The position numbers and the translations under genes are program-made. Shown here one piece after another: positions 32,518 through 44,371 of a stretch of DNA of 64,000 nucleotides. How positions within the stretch are numbered: position 1 is the first letter of the stretch; every line of letters starts with the position of its first letter. A model generated the notes under the pieces. It was not told the DNA's origin, did not search any database, and saw nothing but the letters and a program-made list of their open reading frames with translations. The stretch covers positions 42,457,522 through 42,521,521 of the forward strand of contig NC_041016.1 in the NCBI RefSeq assembly GCF_004193775.1, given 5' to 3'. The stretch comes from Glycine soja. Lineage: Eukaryota > Streptophyta > Magnoliopsida > Fabales > Fabaceae.

Positions 32518-34130
32518 GGTCAGCAGGACCGAACGATCCACCAGGTCTTTCCACCTACAAAAGCAAACATGCTTTTTTGCAAAGAAAAATAAATCATTCG
32601 CGGGAGCACCATATCTTAGAGAAACAATATTCTTTTGCTAAGGGTAATCTTCCTTGTAATCGAGAATGAAGGGTAGGATGTCAACTTTTAGCTTTTAAAT
32701 GAACATGTAGGGGAAACATCGGGCTAAGCTGAAAATAAATCACTCATAGTGTATAAAACTCACACAGGAAAGTGTTTTATCCTATTCCCAAACCATAACT
32801 GCACCATGACTTTATTTTGCACACGACTTCCTATCGAATCAAAGATCAAACGTATGATCACGGACCAATAGGATTTTCTCGAGGGTAGTGTTTTTGGAGA
32901 GGAAGCTGGGTGTTTCGTATTTTCCTCTTTGTTCATGTGGGGTGGGATATTGCCAGTTGAGAATGATTTTGAGTGGCAATCTGGCTTGAAGAATTTCTGT
33001 CCTCTTTCTTTCATTGATCGAGAATTGCTTCTTTTCCCTTTTCACTTCTTTTCGATCTTTGATCGGGAATCCTTCTTTCCTTTCTTCTTTATTTTCATCT
33101 TTTTTTTTTCTTTCCATTTCTTCCTTTTCTTTCTTTTCACTTCTCCTTTCCCATCCTTTTGTTTGGGAAATCGGGTTTTAGCATTCTATTCGCCCTTCCT
33201 TGAGGAGATTCCGCTGTCCTTTGCTTCGGGGAAGGAATGAGGATTCTTTTTTATAGGCCAAGGTTCAAATAGTCTAAGGTTGTGTTTCAATGGGGTCTTT
33301 TATCGTGGGAACCCCAATCTTGATATCTGGGGCAAAAACAAATTTGGGTGTCAAGGTGTCGATTTCGGGCCAAACTTCCATATTATTCCATAAGGCACGC
33401 GTGACAATGATGATTTGAAAACAACGTGCAAAATTAGTCATGGCTACAGCCAGATGGGCACTCAAGCATCTCGTTTATGGCATTGTGATACTACGGTTGG
33501 GAATTTACACAGACAGACCCAACGTTTCCAAGTTATGTTCTTTCATCAGTTCAATGAATTCATCCATCCTTATCTCGGTTCATTCCGGAAAATAAACTCT
33601 TAGCATCAGTCCCTTGTTTCCAGAAGATACGTTTGCTCTTTACGAATGATTTATACTTCTTAACTATAACATGTCGACCTTCGCGGTCTTTCTTTCTTTT
33701 TCCTTTTTGTTTCATTCACAAAATTATACATCTGTGGTCCTTTATGAGGAAAACCTTTCTTTGTACATCTATATTCTTATACATGACAAACTTTTTATGT
33801 ACACGCATTGGAACTCTTTCTCTTTACGTCACACGGTCTATATACAAACCCTATTTATGTTCAAAGATTTTTTTTTCCAACACACACTTATGGTTCACAC
33901 AAAAGTTTCTTCATATACACTCGTTGCTCACACACACAAGAATTTCTCTCCACGCATCACTTACACACACAAAAACCTTCTATACACATTTTCCTTTTAC
34001 ATACATGTATATATATAAAAACATTTTTTCTTTTTCTTTACATATGTAGACATTTTATTCACAACACTTCTTTCCTTTTTTATCATGACTTTGGTTCATT
34101 TTATTTTTAGGACGACGTTCCTAAATGGAA
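32518..34130 (-). repeat. Diverged duplicate of the Ogre 3' UTR block
   Basis: Non-coding sequence resembles 44400-45175 plus 63218-63600 (and 49000-50150 in Ogre-B) in the same order. Shared stretches include 'aagtgttttatcct', 'ccaataggattt'/'tcaataggactt', 'aatgatgatttg' and 'caacgtttccaa'. A polypyrimidine run (33010-33180) is also shared. It looks like an old tandem duplication within Ogre-A. Open frames at 33633-34110 are in low-complexity TTT/CAC-rich DNA and are not considered genes. Confidence 0.6.
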
Positions 34131-34534
34131 AACTCCACACAACTCCGGAATTTCAAAAAACACTATTGACAACAATGAAGTAAATACTAACGTAACAGTT
34201 CAAACGACATGTATGCACAAAACAAAAGTCAATCAAAACGAAACAAACGTTAGTCCCTCAGTTAAACAAAAGATAGCATACAAATGATAAATGATGGAAC
34301 ATATGAATTTGGGAATCCCACGGTCATGTGGCTCTGCATGCCCCCGGACTCTTGGGTCACGGTAACAAAAAGTGAGGTGGTCGACAAAAGTAGGGCTTTT
34401 GCTCCTACGTATCCTCAATTTTTGATGAGGAACTCAGACCTATGTAGTTCTTGCTAACTGTGAGACTAAAAATAGTCTCAGTGTTTTCTTCACTAAAATG
34501 CGAACATGCTTTAGTAAAGAGACAAAAAACTTCC
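34131..34534 (-). other. Ogre-A segment left of SIRE1
   Basis: Matches 48800-48990 of Ogre-B, including the ~70-bp module 'gtcgacaaaa...cctacgtat...cagacctatgtagttc' (34378-34452). It ends with the SIRE1 target CTTCC at 34530-34534. Confidence 0.7.
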
Positions 34535-35681
34535 TGTTAGTGCTTAGCTCTACTGAGCTTTAAAAGATTGGCTAAGATTTTGTTAAAACATAAGCACTTA
34601 GACAATGAAGGAAAGCTGGAGTTGCTGCACATGATGTCCAACGTTATGTCAAGGAATGAGATCGGGCTGCACAATGCACAAGGCAAGATAAAATGGCAAA
34701 TGAAGAATTGAAGTTGCAGGATCCACGATGTCGGATACAATGTCCTGACATCCTGCCCGAGAATACTGGAGTTGCTGTACAATGCAAGATAAAAGTCAAG
34801 TGCAGAAGTGAAGCTGCAGGATCCACGATGTCGGACACGATGTCCTGACATCCGGCCCGAAAATACTGGACATATAAATCTGTTATATCTTTAACAGATT
34901 ATTGTGCAGTTAGCAAGAGATTAGAAGATCTATCTTTAGGAACGAATTAAAAGATCATTACAGTTCGAATTTCAAAGTAGAAGAGTTCGTTCAGGGATTA
35001 AAGATTAAAGATTAAAGATTCAAACTAAAAGATCAAAAGTTATCTTTTAGTTCTTTAACTGCAGATTTTTCAGAAGAAGATAGATCTCCTCCAGCATCAA
35101 GGAGTTGCAGCCCAGAATCGTACACGGCTATATAATCATGGAGGCTGCACGAGTTCTGTACCAAGTCCGGGATTGAAGAGTTATTTTGTGAGTTTTGGGA
35201 CTTGAGTCTTTTGTGAGCCACCTTGATGGTACCCTAGCATCAAGTGTTGGACCTATGTGTGTAGAGTTGATCTCTTGTGTCTAGAGTTGATCTCTAGTGT
35301 GTAGAGTTGATCTCTTTTGTTCAGAGTTGATCTCTGGTGTGTCTTTGACTTAATTGTAAACACGGGAGTGTGAGTGAGAGGGAGTGAGCGGAGGTTCTCA
35401 TATCTAAGAGTGGCTCTTAGGTAGAGATCGCACGGGTAGTGGTTAGGTGAGAAGGTTGTAAACAGGGGCTGTTAGACCTTGAACTAACACTATTGAGAGT
35501 GGATTTCCTCCCTGGCTTGGTAGCCCCCAGATGTAGGTGAGGTTGCACCGAACTGGGTTAACAATTCTCCTGTGTTATTTACTTGTTTAATCTGTTCATA
35601 CAGACACACATAAACTGCATGTTCTGAAGCGTGATGTCGTGACATCCTGTACGACATCTGTCCCCTGGTATCAGAATTTCA
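34535..35681 (+). repeat. SIRE1 5' LTR
   Basis: 1147 bp, with a TATAAAT box at 34873-34879. Upstream of it a ~50-bp segment starting 'tgcaggatccacgatgtcgg' is present twice (about 34716 and 34812). Each copy ends in an ATGTC-CT-GACAT inverted repeat. Near the end, GATGTC-GT-GACATC occurs at 35633-35646. A run of 'gttgatctct' repeats lies at 35265-35335. Confidence 0.95.
34873..34879 (+). promoter_or_regulatory. TATA box of SIRE1 5' LTR
   Basis: TATAAAT stands about 20 bp downstream of the GATGTC-N2-GACATC repeat at 34839-34852. The same box is at 43558-43564 in the 3' LTR. Confidence 0.55.
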
Positions 35682-35683
35682 AT

Positions 35684-35695
35684 TGGTATCAGAGC
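35684..35695 (+). other. SIRE1 primer binding site
   Basis: TGGTATCAGAGC, 2 bp after the LTR end, is complementary to initiator tRNA-Met. Confidence 0.95.
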
Positions 35696-35739
35696 CAACA
35701 CTCGAAATCACAGAGTGAGATCTGGGGAGATAAATTCTG

Positions 35740-38700
35740 ATGAACATGGAGAAAGAAGGAGGACCAGTGAACAGACCACCAATCCTAGATGGAACCAACT
35801 ATGAATACTGGAAAGCAAGGATGGTGGCCTTCCTCAAATCAATGGATAGCAGAACCTGGAAAGCTGTCATCAAAGGCTGGGAACATCCCAAGATGCTGGA
35901 CACAGAAGGAAAGCCCACTGATGAATTGAAGCCAGAAGAAGACTGGACTAAAGAAGAAGACGAATTGGCACTTGGAAACTCCAAAGCTTTGAATGCTCTA
36001 TTCAATGGAGTTGACAAGAATATCTTCAGACTAATCAACACTTGCACAGTGGCCAAAGATGCATGGGAGATCCTGAAAACCACTCATGAAGGAACCTCCA
36101 AAGTTAAGATGTCCAGATTGCAACTCTTGGCTACAAAATTCGAAAATCTGAAGATGAAGGAGGAAGAGTGTATTCATGACTTCCACATGAACATTCTTGA
36201 AATTGCCAATGCTTGCACTGCCTTGGGAGAGAGGATAACAGATGAAAAGCTGGTGAGAAAGATCCTCAGATCCTTGCCCAAGAGATTTGACATGAAAGTC
36301 ACTGCAATAGAGGAGGCCCAAGACATTTGCAACATGAGAGTGGATGAACTCATTGGTTCCCTTCAAACCTTTGAGCTAGGACTCTCGGATGGGGCTAAAA
36401 AGAAGAGCAAGAATCTGGCGTTCGTGTCAAATGATGAAGGAGAAGAAGGTGAGTATGACCTGGATACTGATGAAGGTCTGACTAATGCAGTTGTGCTCCT
36501 TGGAAAACAGTTCAACAAAGTGATGAACAGAATGGACAGGAGGCAGAAGCCACATGTCCAGAACATCCCTTTCGACATCAGGAAAGGCAGCAAATACCAG
36601 AAAAGATCAGATGTAAAGCCCAGTCACAGCAAAGGAATTCAATGCCATGGGTGTGAAGGCTATGGACACATCATAGCTGAATGCCCCACTCATCTCAAGA
36701 AGCAGAGGAAAGGACTTTCTGTATGTCGATCTGATACAGAGAGTGAACAAGAAAGTGACTCTGACAGAGATGTGAATGCACTCACTGGGAGATTTGAATC
36801 TGCTGAAGATTCAAGTGATACAGACAGTGAAATCACTTTTGATGAGCTTGCTACATCCTATAGAGAACTATGCATCAAAAGTGAGAAGATTCTTCAGCAA
36901 GAAGCTCAACTGAAGAAGGTCATTGCAGATCTGGAGGCTGAAAAGGAGGCACATAAAGAGGAGATCTCTGAGCTTAAAGGAGAAGTCGGTTTTCTGAACT
37001 CTAAATTGGAAAACATGACCAAATCAATAAAGATGCTGAATAAAGGCTCAGATACGCTTAATGAGGTGCTGCTGCTTGGAAAGAATGCTGGAAACCAGAG
37101 AGGACTTGGATTTAATCCTAAGTCTGCTGGCAGAACAACCATGACAGAATTTGTTCCTGCCAAAAACAGGACTGGAGCCACGATGTCACAACATCGGTCT
37201 CGACATCATGGAATGCAGCAGAAAAAGAGCAAAAGAAAGAAGTGGAGGTGTCACTACTGTGGCAAGTATGGTCACATAAAGCCCTTTTGCTATCATCTAC
37301 ATGGCCATCCACATCATGGAACTCAAAGTAGCAACAGCAGAAAGAAGATGATGTGGGTTCCAAAACACAAGGCTGTCAGTCTTGTTGTTCATACTTCACT
37401 TAGAGCATCAGCTAAGGAAGATTGGTACCTAGATAGCGGCTGTTCCAGACACATGACAGGAGTCAAAGAATTCCTGCTGAATATTGAGCCCTGCTCCACT
37501 AGTTATGTGACATTTGGAGATGGCTCTAAAGGAAAGATCATTGGAATGGGAAAGCTAGCTCATGATGGACTTCCTAGTCTGAACAAAGTACTGCTGGTGA
37601 AGGGACTGACTGCAAACTTGATCAGCATCAGTCAGCTGTGTGATGAAGGGTTCAATGTAAACTTCACAAAGTCAGAATGCTTGGTGACAAATGAGAAGAG
37701 TGAAGTTCTAATGAAGGGCAGCAGATCGAAGGACAATTGTTACCTATGGACACCCCAAGAAACCAGCTACTCCTCCACATGTCTATCCTCCAAAGAAGAT
37801 GAAGTCAGAATATGGCATCAAAGATTTGGACATCTGCACTTAAGAGGCATGAAGAAAATCATTGACAAAGGTGCTGTTAGAGGCATTCCCAATCTGAAAA
37901 TAGAAGAAGGCAGAATCTGTGGTGAATGTCAGATTGGAAAGCAAGTCAAGATGTCCCACCAGAAGCTTCAACATCAGACCACTTCCAGGGTGCTGGAACT
38001 ACTTCACATGGACTTGATGGGGCCTATGCAGGTTGAAAGCCTTGGAGGAAAGAGGTATGCCTATGTTGTTGTGGATGATTTCTCCAGATTTACCTGGGTC
38101 AACTTTATCAGAGAGAAATCAGAAACCTTTGAAGTATTCAAAGAGTTGAGTCTAAGACTTCAAAGAGAAAAGGATTGTGTCATCAAGAGAATCAGGAGTG
38201 ACCATGGCAGAGAATTTGAAAACAGCAGGTTCACTGAATTCTGCACATCTGAAGGCATCACTCATGAGTTCTCTGCAGCCATTACACCACAACAGAATGG
38301 CATAGTTGAAAGGAAAAACAGGACTCTGCAAGAGGCTGCTAGGGTCATGCTTCATGCCAAAGAACTTCCCTATAATCTCTGGGCTGAAGCCATGAACACA
38401 GCATGCTACATCCACAACAGAGTCACACTGAGAAGAGGGACTCCAACCACCCTGTATGAAATCTGGAAAGGGAGGAAGCCATCTGTCAAGCACTTCCACA
38501 TCTTTGGAAGTCCATGTTACATCTTGGCAGATAGAGAGCAAAGGAGAAAGATGGATCCCAAGAGTGATGCAGGAATATTCCTGGGATACTCTACAAACAG
38601 CAGAGCATATAGAGTATTCAATTCCAGAACCAGAACAGTGATGGAATCCATCAATGTGGTTGTTGATGATCTGTCTCCAGCAAGAAAGAAGGATGTCGAA

Positions 38701-40470
38701 GAAGATGTCAGAACATCGGGAGACAATGTAGCAGATGCAGCTAAAAGTGGAGAAAATGCAGAAAACTCTGATCCTGCTACAGATGATTCAAACATCAACC
38801 AACCTGACAAGAGACCCTCCATTAGAATCCAGAAGATGCACCCCAAGGAGCTGATTATAGGAGATCCAAACAGAGGGGTCACTACAAGATCAAGGGAGGT
38901 TGAGATCGTCTCAAACTCATGTTTTGTCTCCAAAATTGAGCCCAAGAATGTGAAAGAGGCACTGACAGATGAGTTCTGGATCAATGCTATGCAAGAAGAA
39001 TTGGAGCAATTCAAAAGGAATGAAGTATGGGAGCTAGTTCCTAGGCCCGAGGGAACTAATGTGATTGGCACCAAGTGGATCTTCAAGAACAAAACCAATA
39101 AAGAAGGTGTCATAACCAGAAACAAGGCCAGACTGGTTGCTCAAGGCTACACTCAGATTGAAGGTGTAGACTTTGATGAGACTTTTGCCCCAGTTGCTAG
39201 ACTTGAGTCCATCAGATTATTACTTGGTGTAGCTTGCATCCTCAAATTCAAGCTGTACCAGATGGATGTGAAGAGCGCATTTCTGAATGGATACCTGAAT
39301 GAAGAAGTCTATGTGGAGCAGCCAAGGGGATTTGTAGACCCAACTCATCCAGATCATGTATACAGGCTCAAGAAGGCTCTCTATGGATTGAAGCAAGCTC
39401 CAAGAGCTTGGTATGAAAGGCTGACAGAGTTCCTTACTCAGCAAGGGTATAGGAAGGGAGGAATTGACAAGACTCTCTTTGTCAAACAAGATGGTGAAAA
39501 CTTGATGATTGCACAGATATATGTTGATGACATTGTGTTTGGAGGGATGTCGAATGAGATGCTTCGACATTTTGTCCAACAGATGCAATCTGAATTTGAG
39601 ATGAGTCTTGTTGGAGAGCTGACTTATTTTCTGGGACTCCAAGTGAAGCAGATGGAAGACTCCATATTCCTCTCACAGAGCAAGTATGCAAAGAACATTG
39701 TCAAGAAGTTTGGAATGGAGAATGCCAGCCATAAAAGAACACCTGCACCTACTCACTTGAAGCTGTCAAAGGATGAAGCAGGCACCAGTGTTGATCAAAG
39801 TCTGTACAGAAGCATGATTGGGAGCTTACTATATTTAAGAGCTAGCAGACCCGACATCACCTATGCAGTAGGTGTTTGTGCAAGATATCAAGCCAATCCT
39901 AAGATAAGTCACTTGACTCAAGTAAAGAGAATTCTGAAATATGTAAATGGCACCAGTGACTACGGGATTATGTACTGTCATTGTTCAGATTCAATGCTGG
40001 TTGGGTATTGTGATGCTGATTGGGCTGGAAGTGCAGATGACAGAAAAAGCACTTCTGGTGGATGCTTCTATTTGGGAAACAACCTTATTTCATGGTTCAG
40101 CAAGAAGCAGAACTGTGTGTCCCTATCTACAGCAGAAGCCGAGTATATTGCAGCAGGAAGCAGCTGTTCACAGCTAGTTTGGATGAAGCAGATGCTGAAG
40201 GAGTACAATGTCGAACAAGATGTCATGACATTGTACTGTGACAACATGAGTGCTATTAATATTTCTAAAAATCCTGTTCAACACAGCAGAACCAAGCACA
40301 TTGACATTAGACATCACTATATCAGAGATCTTGTTGATGATAAAGTGATCACACTGAAGCATGTTGACACTGAGGGACAAATAGCAGATATTTTCACAAA
40401 GGCTTTGGATGCAAATCAGTTTGAAAAACTGAGGGGCAAGCTGGGCATTTGTCTGCTAGAGGAATTATAG
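35740..40470 (+). CDS. SIRE1 Gag-Pol polyprotein
   Basis: One uninterrupted frame of 1576 codons. Gag has a copia capsid region ('[12 protein letters not shown]' near residue 18), a CCHC knuckle at about C302 ([14 protein letters not shown]), coiled-coil and acidic stretches, and a second Cys/His cluster at about C504 ([14 protein letters not shown]). Protease DSG is at 565-567. The integrase triad is D758, D821 and E857 (35-residue spacing). Reverse transcriptase YVDD is at 1261-1264. RNase H is at about 1424-1560. The integrase block reads RSDHGRE, with R where G is usual in this family. The frame ends at a TAG (40468-40470) followed by CAGCTA. Start: ATG at 35740, 45 bp after the primer binding site; a second in-frame ATG is two codons later. 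Confidence 0.96.
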   Translation: MNMEKEGGPVNRPPILDGTNYEYWKARMVAFLKSMDSRTWKAVIKGWEHPKMLDTEGKPTDELKPEEDWTKEEDELALGNSKALNALFNGVDKNIFRLINTCTVAKDAWEILKTTHEGTSKVKMSRLQLLATKFENLKMKEEECIHDFHMNILEIANACTALGERITDEKLVRKILRSLPKRFDMKVTAIEEAQDICNMRVDELIGSLQTFELGLSDGAKKKSKNLAFVSNDEGEEGEYDLDTDEGLTNAVVLLGKQFNKVMNRMDRRQKPHVQNIPFDIRKGSKYQKRSDVKPSHSKGIQCHGCEGYGHIIAECPTHLKKQRKGLSVCRSDTESEQESDSDRDVNALTGRFESAEDSSDTDSEITFDELATSYRELCIKSEKILQQEAQLKKVIADLEAEKEAHKEEISELKGEVGFLNSKLENMTKSIKMLNKGSDTLNEVLLLGKNAGNQRGLGFNPKSAGRTTMTEFVPAKNRTGATMSQHRSRHHGMQQKKSKRKKWRCHYCGKYGHIKPFCYHLHGHPHHGTQSSNSRKKMMWVPKHKAVSLVVHTSLRASAKEDWYLDSGCSRHMTGVKEFLLNIEPCSTSYVTFGDGSKGKIIGMGKLAHDGLPSLNKVLLVKGLTANLISISQLCDEGFNVNFTKSECLVTNEKSEVLMKGSRSKDNCYLWTPQETSYSSTCLSSKEDEVRIWHQRFGHLHLRGMKKIIDKGAVRGIPNLKIEEGRICGECQIGKQVKMSHQKLQHQTTSRVLELLHMDLMGPMQVESLGGKRYAYVVVDDFSRFTWVNFIREKSETFEVFKELSLRLQREKDCVIKRIRSDHGREFENSRFTEFCTSEGITHEFSAAITPQQNGIVERKNRTLQEAARVMLHAKELPYNLWAEAMNTACYIHNRVTLRRGTPTTLYEIWKGRKPSVKHFHIFGSPCYILADREQRRKMDPKSDAGIFLGYSTNSRAYRVFNSRTRTVMESINVVVDDLSPARKKDVEEDVRTSGDNVADAAKSGENAENSDPATDDSNINQPDKRPSIRIQKMHPKELIIGDPNRGVTTRSREVEIVSNSCFVSKIEPKNVKEALTDEFWINAMQEELEQFKRNEVWELVPRPEGTNVIGTKWIFKNKTNKEGVITRNKARLVAQGYTQIEGVDFDETFAPVARLESIRLLLGVACILKFKLYQMDVKSAFLNGYLNEEVYVEQPRGFVDPTHPDHVYRLKKALYGLKQAPRAWYERLTEFLTQQGYRKGGIDKTLFVKQDGENLMIAQIYVDDIVFGGMSNEMLRHFVQQMQSEFEMSLVGELTYFLGLQVKQMEDSIFLSQSKYAKNIVKKFGMENASHKRTPAPTHLKLSKDEAGTSVDQSLYRSMIGSLLYLRASRPDITYAVGVCARYQANPKISHLTQVKRILKYVNGTSDYGIMYCHCSDSMLVGYCDADWAGSADDRKSTSGGCFYLGNNLISWFSKKQNCVSLSTAEAEYIAAGSSCSQLVWMKQMLKEYNVEQDVMTLYCDNMSAINISKNPVQHSRTKHIDIRHHYIRDLVDDKVITLKHVDTEGQIADIFTKALDANQFEKLRGKLGICLLEEL

Positions 40471-40476
40471 CAGCTA
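40468..40476 (+). promoter_or_regulatory. Leaky stop context TAG-CAG-CTA between pol and envelope-like ORF
   Basis: The pol stop is followed by CAGCTA, which fits the readthrough consensus TAG-CAR-YYA known from tobamoviruses and reported for SIRE1. The downstream ORF is in the same frame, and no other stop occurs between the TAG and 42540. Suppression would give a Pol-envelope-like fusion. Confidence 0.8.
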
Positions 40477-42540
40477 CTGCAATCTGAACGTGCCCAAACG
40501 AATCACTTAACATTAATAGCACGTTCACCACAAAGCAAATTCGACCGTTGCTTCACACGCCCCTCTACATTCTTCATTCAAATTTATATCTGCTTGGCAT
40601 TCGTGTTTTTACCAGCATTTCCCAATAGTCTTCTGAGATTTACGAAATCATTCCAAACGCTCTGCTTTTCCATGGCTACCTCACCAAAAGAAACTTCCGC
40701 TTCTGGTTCACCCGCTGTACCATCATCTCCGCACCAGGAACAACCGGAATTCAACATCCAACCCATACAAATAATTCCTGGTCAAGCTTCTGTCCCTGAG
40801 AAACTGGTTCCCAGAAGACAACAGGGAGTGAAGATTGCTGAAAACCCTAGCCTTGCAACAAGTCCTAGGGAAGTAGACACGGAGATGGACAAGAAAATCC
40901 GCAGTATTGTGAGTAGCATTCTGAAAGATGCTTCTGTGCCTGATGCTGAGAAAGATGTTCCAACATCTTCCACCCCGAATGTCTCTGTGCCTGATGTTGA
41001 GAAAGATGTTCCAACATCCTCCGCTCCAAATGCTGAAGCCCTCCCTTCACCCAGTGAAGAGGAATCAACAGAAGAAGAGGATCAAGCCTCAGAGGAGACT
41101 CCTGCACCACGGGCACCAAAACCTGCTCCAGGTGACCTCATTGACCTGGAAGAAGTCGAATCTGATGAAGAACCCATTGCCAACAGGTTGGCACCTGGCA
41201 TTGCGGAAAGACTTCAAAACAGAAAGGGAAAAACCCCCCTTAAGAGGTCTGGACGAATCAAGACAATGGCACAGAAGAAGAGTACTCCAATCACTCCTGC
41301 CACATCCAGAAGAAGCAAGGTTGCTATCCCCTCCAAGAAAAGGAAAGAAATTTCCTCATCCGATTCTGATGAGGATGTCGAACTAGATGTCTCGACATCT
41401 AAGAGGGCCAAGAAATCTGGAAGAAAGGTGCCTGGAAATGTTCCTGATGCACCATTGGACAACATCTCTTTTCACTCCATTGGCAATGTTGAAAAGTGGA
41501 AATATGTGTATCAACGCAGACTTGCGGTTGAAAGAGAACTGGGAAGAGATGCCTTGGATTGCAAGGAGACCATGGACCTCATCAAGGCTGCTGGACTGCT
41601 GAAGACAGTCACCAAGTTGGGAGACTGTTATGAAGGCCTAGTCAGGGAATTCATTGTCAACATTCCCTCTGACATATCAAACAGAAAAAGTGATGATTAT
41701 CAAAGAGTGTTTGTCAGAGGAAAGTGTGTTAGATTCTCCCCTGTTGTGATCAACAAATATCTGGGCAGACCTACTGATGGAGTGATAGATATTGATGTTT
41801 CTGAGCATCAAATTGCCAAGGAAATCACTGCCAAACGAGTCCAGCATTGGCCAAAGAAAGGGAAGCTTTCAGCAGGGAAGCTAAGTGTGAAGTATGCAAT
41901 TCTACACAGGATTGGTGCTGCAAACTGGGTACCCACCAATCATACTTCCACTGTTGCCACAGGTTTGGGTAAATTTCTGTATGCTGTTGGAACCAAGTCC
42001 AAATTTAATTTTGGAAACTATATCTTTGATCAAACTGTTAAGCATTCAGAATCTTTTGCTATCAAATTACCCATTGCCTTCCCTACTGTATTGTGTGGCA
42101 TTATGTTGAGTCAGCATCCCAATATGTTAAACTACACTGACTCTGTGATGAAAAGAGAATCTCCTCTATCCCTGCACTATAAACTGTTTGAGGGGACACA
42201 TGTCCCAGACATTGTCTCGACATCAGGGAAAGCTGCTGCTTCAGGTGCTGTGTCCAAGGATGCCTTGGTTGCAGAACTCAAGGACACATGCAAGGTGCTG
42301 GAAGCAACCATCAAAGCCAACACAGAGAAGAAGATGGAGCTGGAACGGCTGATCAAAAGGCTCTCAGAAAGTGGCATTGATGGTGAAGCAGCTGAGGAAG
42401 ATGGTGAAGCAGCTGAAGTAGAAGAAGAAGCTGCTGAAGAAGAGGAAGAAGCAGCCGAGGAAGAAGAAGAAGCTACTGAGGAAGAGGAAGATGCAGCAGA
42501 AGAGACAGAATCAGATGATGATTCTGAAGCCACCCCATGA
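40471..42540 (+). CDS. SIRE1 envelope-like protein (readthrough extension of Pol)
   Basis: An open frame in phase with pol. The first ATG inside it is at 40672 (MATSPKETS), but the frame is open from 40471. The first part is Ser/Pro/Glu-rich with two near-identical repeats around 'DVPTSS' (encoded about 40930-41030) and basic patches (SKKRKE, SKRAKKSGRK) that look like nuclear localisation signals. The middle (41460-42200) is the folded region, with 'LSVKYAILHRIGAANW'. The C terminus is a coiled coil followed by a Glu/Ala-rich repeat (EEEAAEE type, 42390-42510). I see no clear signal peptide; one hydrophobic stretch is encoded near 40585-40625. 'Envelope' is a historical name and its function is not established. 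Confidence 0.85.
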   Translation, partial: QLLQSERAQTNHLTLIARSPQSKFDRCFTRPSTFFIQIYICLAFVFLPAFPNSLLRFTKSFQTLCFSMATSPKETSASGSPAVPSSPHQEQPEFNIQPIQIIPGQASVPEKLVPRRQQGVKIAENPSLATSPREVDTEMDKKIRSIVSSILKDASVPDAEKDVPTSSTPNVSVPDVEKDVPTSSAPNAEALPSPSEEESTEEEDQASEETPAPRAPKPAPGDLIDLEEVESDEEPIANRLAPGIAERLQNRKGKTPLKRSGRIKTMAQKKSTPITPATSRRSKVAIPSKKRKEISSSDSDEDVELDVSTSKRAKKSGRKVPGNVPDAPLDNISFHSIGNVEKWKYVYQRRLAVERELGRDALDCKETMDLIKAAGLLKTVTKLGDCYEGLVREFIVNIPSDISNRKSDDYQRVFVRGKCVRFSPVVINKYLGRPTDGVIDIDVSEHQIAKEITAKRVQHWPKKGKLSAGKLSVKYAILHRIGAANWVPTNHTSTVATGLGKFLYAVGTKSKFNFGNYIFDQTVKHSESFAIKLPIAFPTVLCGIMLSQHPNMLNYTDSVMKRESPLSLHYKLFEGTHVPDIVSTSGKAAASGAVSKDALVAELKDTCKVLEATIKANTEKKMELERLIKRLSESGIDGEAAEEDGEAAEVEEEAAEEEEEAAEEEEEATEEEEDAAEETESDDDSEATP

Positions 42541-43219
42541 TCATCAGACCTTTATGTTTGCTTTTACTGTTATTAGTTAAAGGGGCATGTCCCTTTGAAC
42601 AATTGTTTACTATGGGTCTGTAATATTTGCACATTAATTTCATGCATCCTACTTTTCCCAAATTTATGTCTAAAAAGGGGGAGTAATAGTATTATGCTTG
42701 CTATTATGCATGATTATGTTGAATGTATGATGTATGGCAGTAGGATAGTAGGATACGATGTATGCATGATTCATGATCTTGAGGATACGGTGTATGCATG
42801 ATTCATGATCTTGAGGGGGAGTTGTATGAATATGGAGTTGTATGAATATGATTTTGAGGGGGAGACTGCTGCTGATGATGACTGTTGTAAGCTACTAGAA
42901 GATGCTGCAGTAAGAGCATGAAGACAGGGGGAGCAGATAGCGGATGTCACATGAGATGTCTCGACATCCTGGAAAAGACTAGTAGCTGATAGAAGATGTT
43001 GCAGTAAGCATGAAGACAGGGGGAGCAGAAGCAGAAAGCTGATGTCACGAGAGATGTCTTGACATCCTGGAGAAGACTTGTAGATTTGCAACTTGAAGAA
43101 TTTCCGCTGTGCTTGATTACTCTGATAATGGAAGTTGCTGATCCCATTTGCATAACTGCTCGTACCTGCTCAGGAAGTGTCTAAGTATGTTTTAGACAAA
43201 ATTTGCCAAAGGGGGAGAT
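42541..43219 (+). other. SIRE1 3' non-coding region with six polypurine motifs
   Basis: Polypurine motifs with GGGGGAG stand at about 42672, 42813, 42856, 42926 and 43017, and directly before the LTR at 43208-43219 (AAAGGGGGAGAT). GATGTC-N2-GACATC repeats lie at 42955-42968 and 43053-43066 in a locally duplicated 90-bp segment ('gatgctgcagtaag...' and 'gatgttgcagtaag...'). Confidence 0.85.
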
Positions 43220-44366
43220 TGTTAGTGCTTAGCTCTACTGAGCTTTAAAAGATTGGCTAAGATTTTGTTAAAACATAAGCACTTAGACAATGAAGGAAAG
43301 CTGGAGTTGCTGCACATGATGTCCAACGTTATGTCAAGGAATGAGATCGGGCTGCACAATGCACAAGGCAAGATAAAATGGCAAATGAAGAATTGAAGTT
43401 GCAGGATCCACGATGTCGGATACAATGTCCTGACATCCTGCCCGAGAATACTGGAGTTGCTGTACAATGCAAGATAAAAGTCAAGTGCAGAAGTGAAGCT
43501 GCAGGATCCACGATGTCGGACACGATGTCCTGACATCCGGCCCGAAAATACTGGACATATAAATCTGTTATATCTTTAACAGATTATTGTGCAGTTAGCA
43601 AGAGATTAGAAGATCTATCTTTAGGAACGAATTAAAAGATCATTACAGTTCGAATTTCAAAGTAGAAGAGTTCGTTCAGGGATTAAAGATTAAAGATTAA
43701 AGATTCAAACTAAAAGATCAAAAGTTATCTTTTAGTTCTTTAACTGCAGATTTTTCAGAAGAAGATAGATCTCCTCCAGCATCAAGGAGTTGCAGCCCAG
43801 AATCGTACACGGCTATATAATCATGGAGGCTGCACGAGTTCTGTACCAAGTCCGGGATTGAAGAGTTATTTTGTGAGTTTTGGGACTTGAGTCTTTTGTG
43901 AGCCACCTTGATGGTACCCTAGCATCAAGTGTTGGACCTATGTGTGTAGAATTGATCTCTTGTGTCTAGAGTTGATCTCTAGTGTGTAGAGTTGATCTCT
44001 TTTGTTCAGAGTTGATCTCTGGTGTGTCTTTGACTTAATTGTAAACACGGGAGTGTGAGTGAGAGGGAGTGAGCGGAGGTTCTCATATCTAAGAGTGGCT
44101 CTTAGGTAGAGATCGCACGGGTAGTGGTTAGGTGAGAAGGTTGTAAACAGGGGCTGTTAGACCTTGAACTAACACTATTGAGAGTGGATTTCCTCCCTGG
44201 CTTGGTAGCCCCCAGATGTAGGTGAGGTTGCACCGAACTGGGTTAACAATTCTCCTGTGTTATTTACTTGTTTAATCTGTTCATACAGACACACATAAAC
44301 TGCATGTTCTGAAGCGTGATGTCGTGACATCCTGTACGACATCTGTCCCCTGGTATCAGAATTTCA
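43220..44366 (+). repeat. SIRE1 3' LTR
   Basis: 1147 bp, the same length as the 5' LTR with one visible difference (43951). Followed by the CTTCC duplication and then Ogre-A sequence. Confidence 0.95.
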
Positions 44367-44371
44367 CTTCC

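Larger units (their letters stand above)
34535..44366 (+). mobile_element. SIRE1: SIRE1-type Sirevirus, complete (9832 bp)
   Basis: Two 1147-bp LTRs (TGTTAG...TTTCA) flank an intact gag-pol frame and an envelope-like frame. The 5-bp duplication CTTCC stands at 34530-34534 and 44367-44371. By eye the LTRs differ at a single position (35266 G, 43951 A). Gene order, LTR length, repeated polypurine motifs and the leaky-stop context between pol and the envelope-like ORF agree with SIRE1 of soybean. All frames are open, so the copy looks potentially competent or only recently silenced. Confidence 0.93.

Noticed and set aside
33633..34110. Three overlapping plus-strand frames of 100-138 codons
   Set aside because: Low-complexity T- and CAC-rich DNA within a diverged non-coding duplicate, no recognisable domain.
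40471..42540. SIRE1 envelope-like ORF as a true viral envelope glycoprotein
   Set aside because: No clear signal peptide, transmembrane anchor or glycoprotein pattern; nuclear-type basic patches and an acidic coiled C terminus argue against it.
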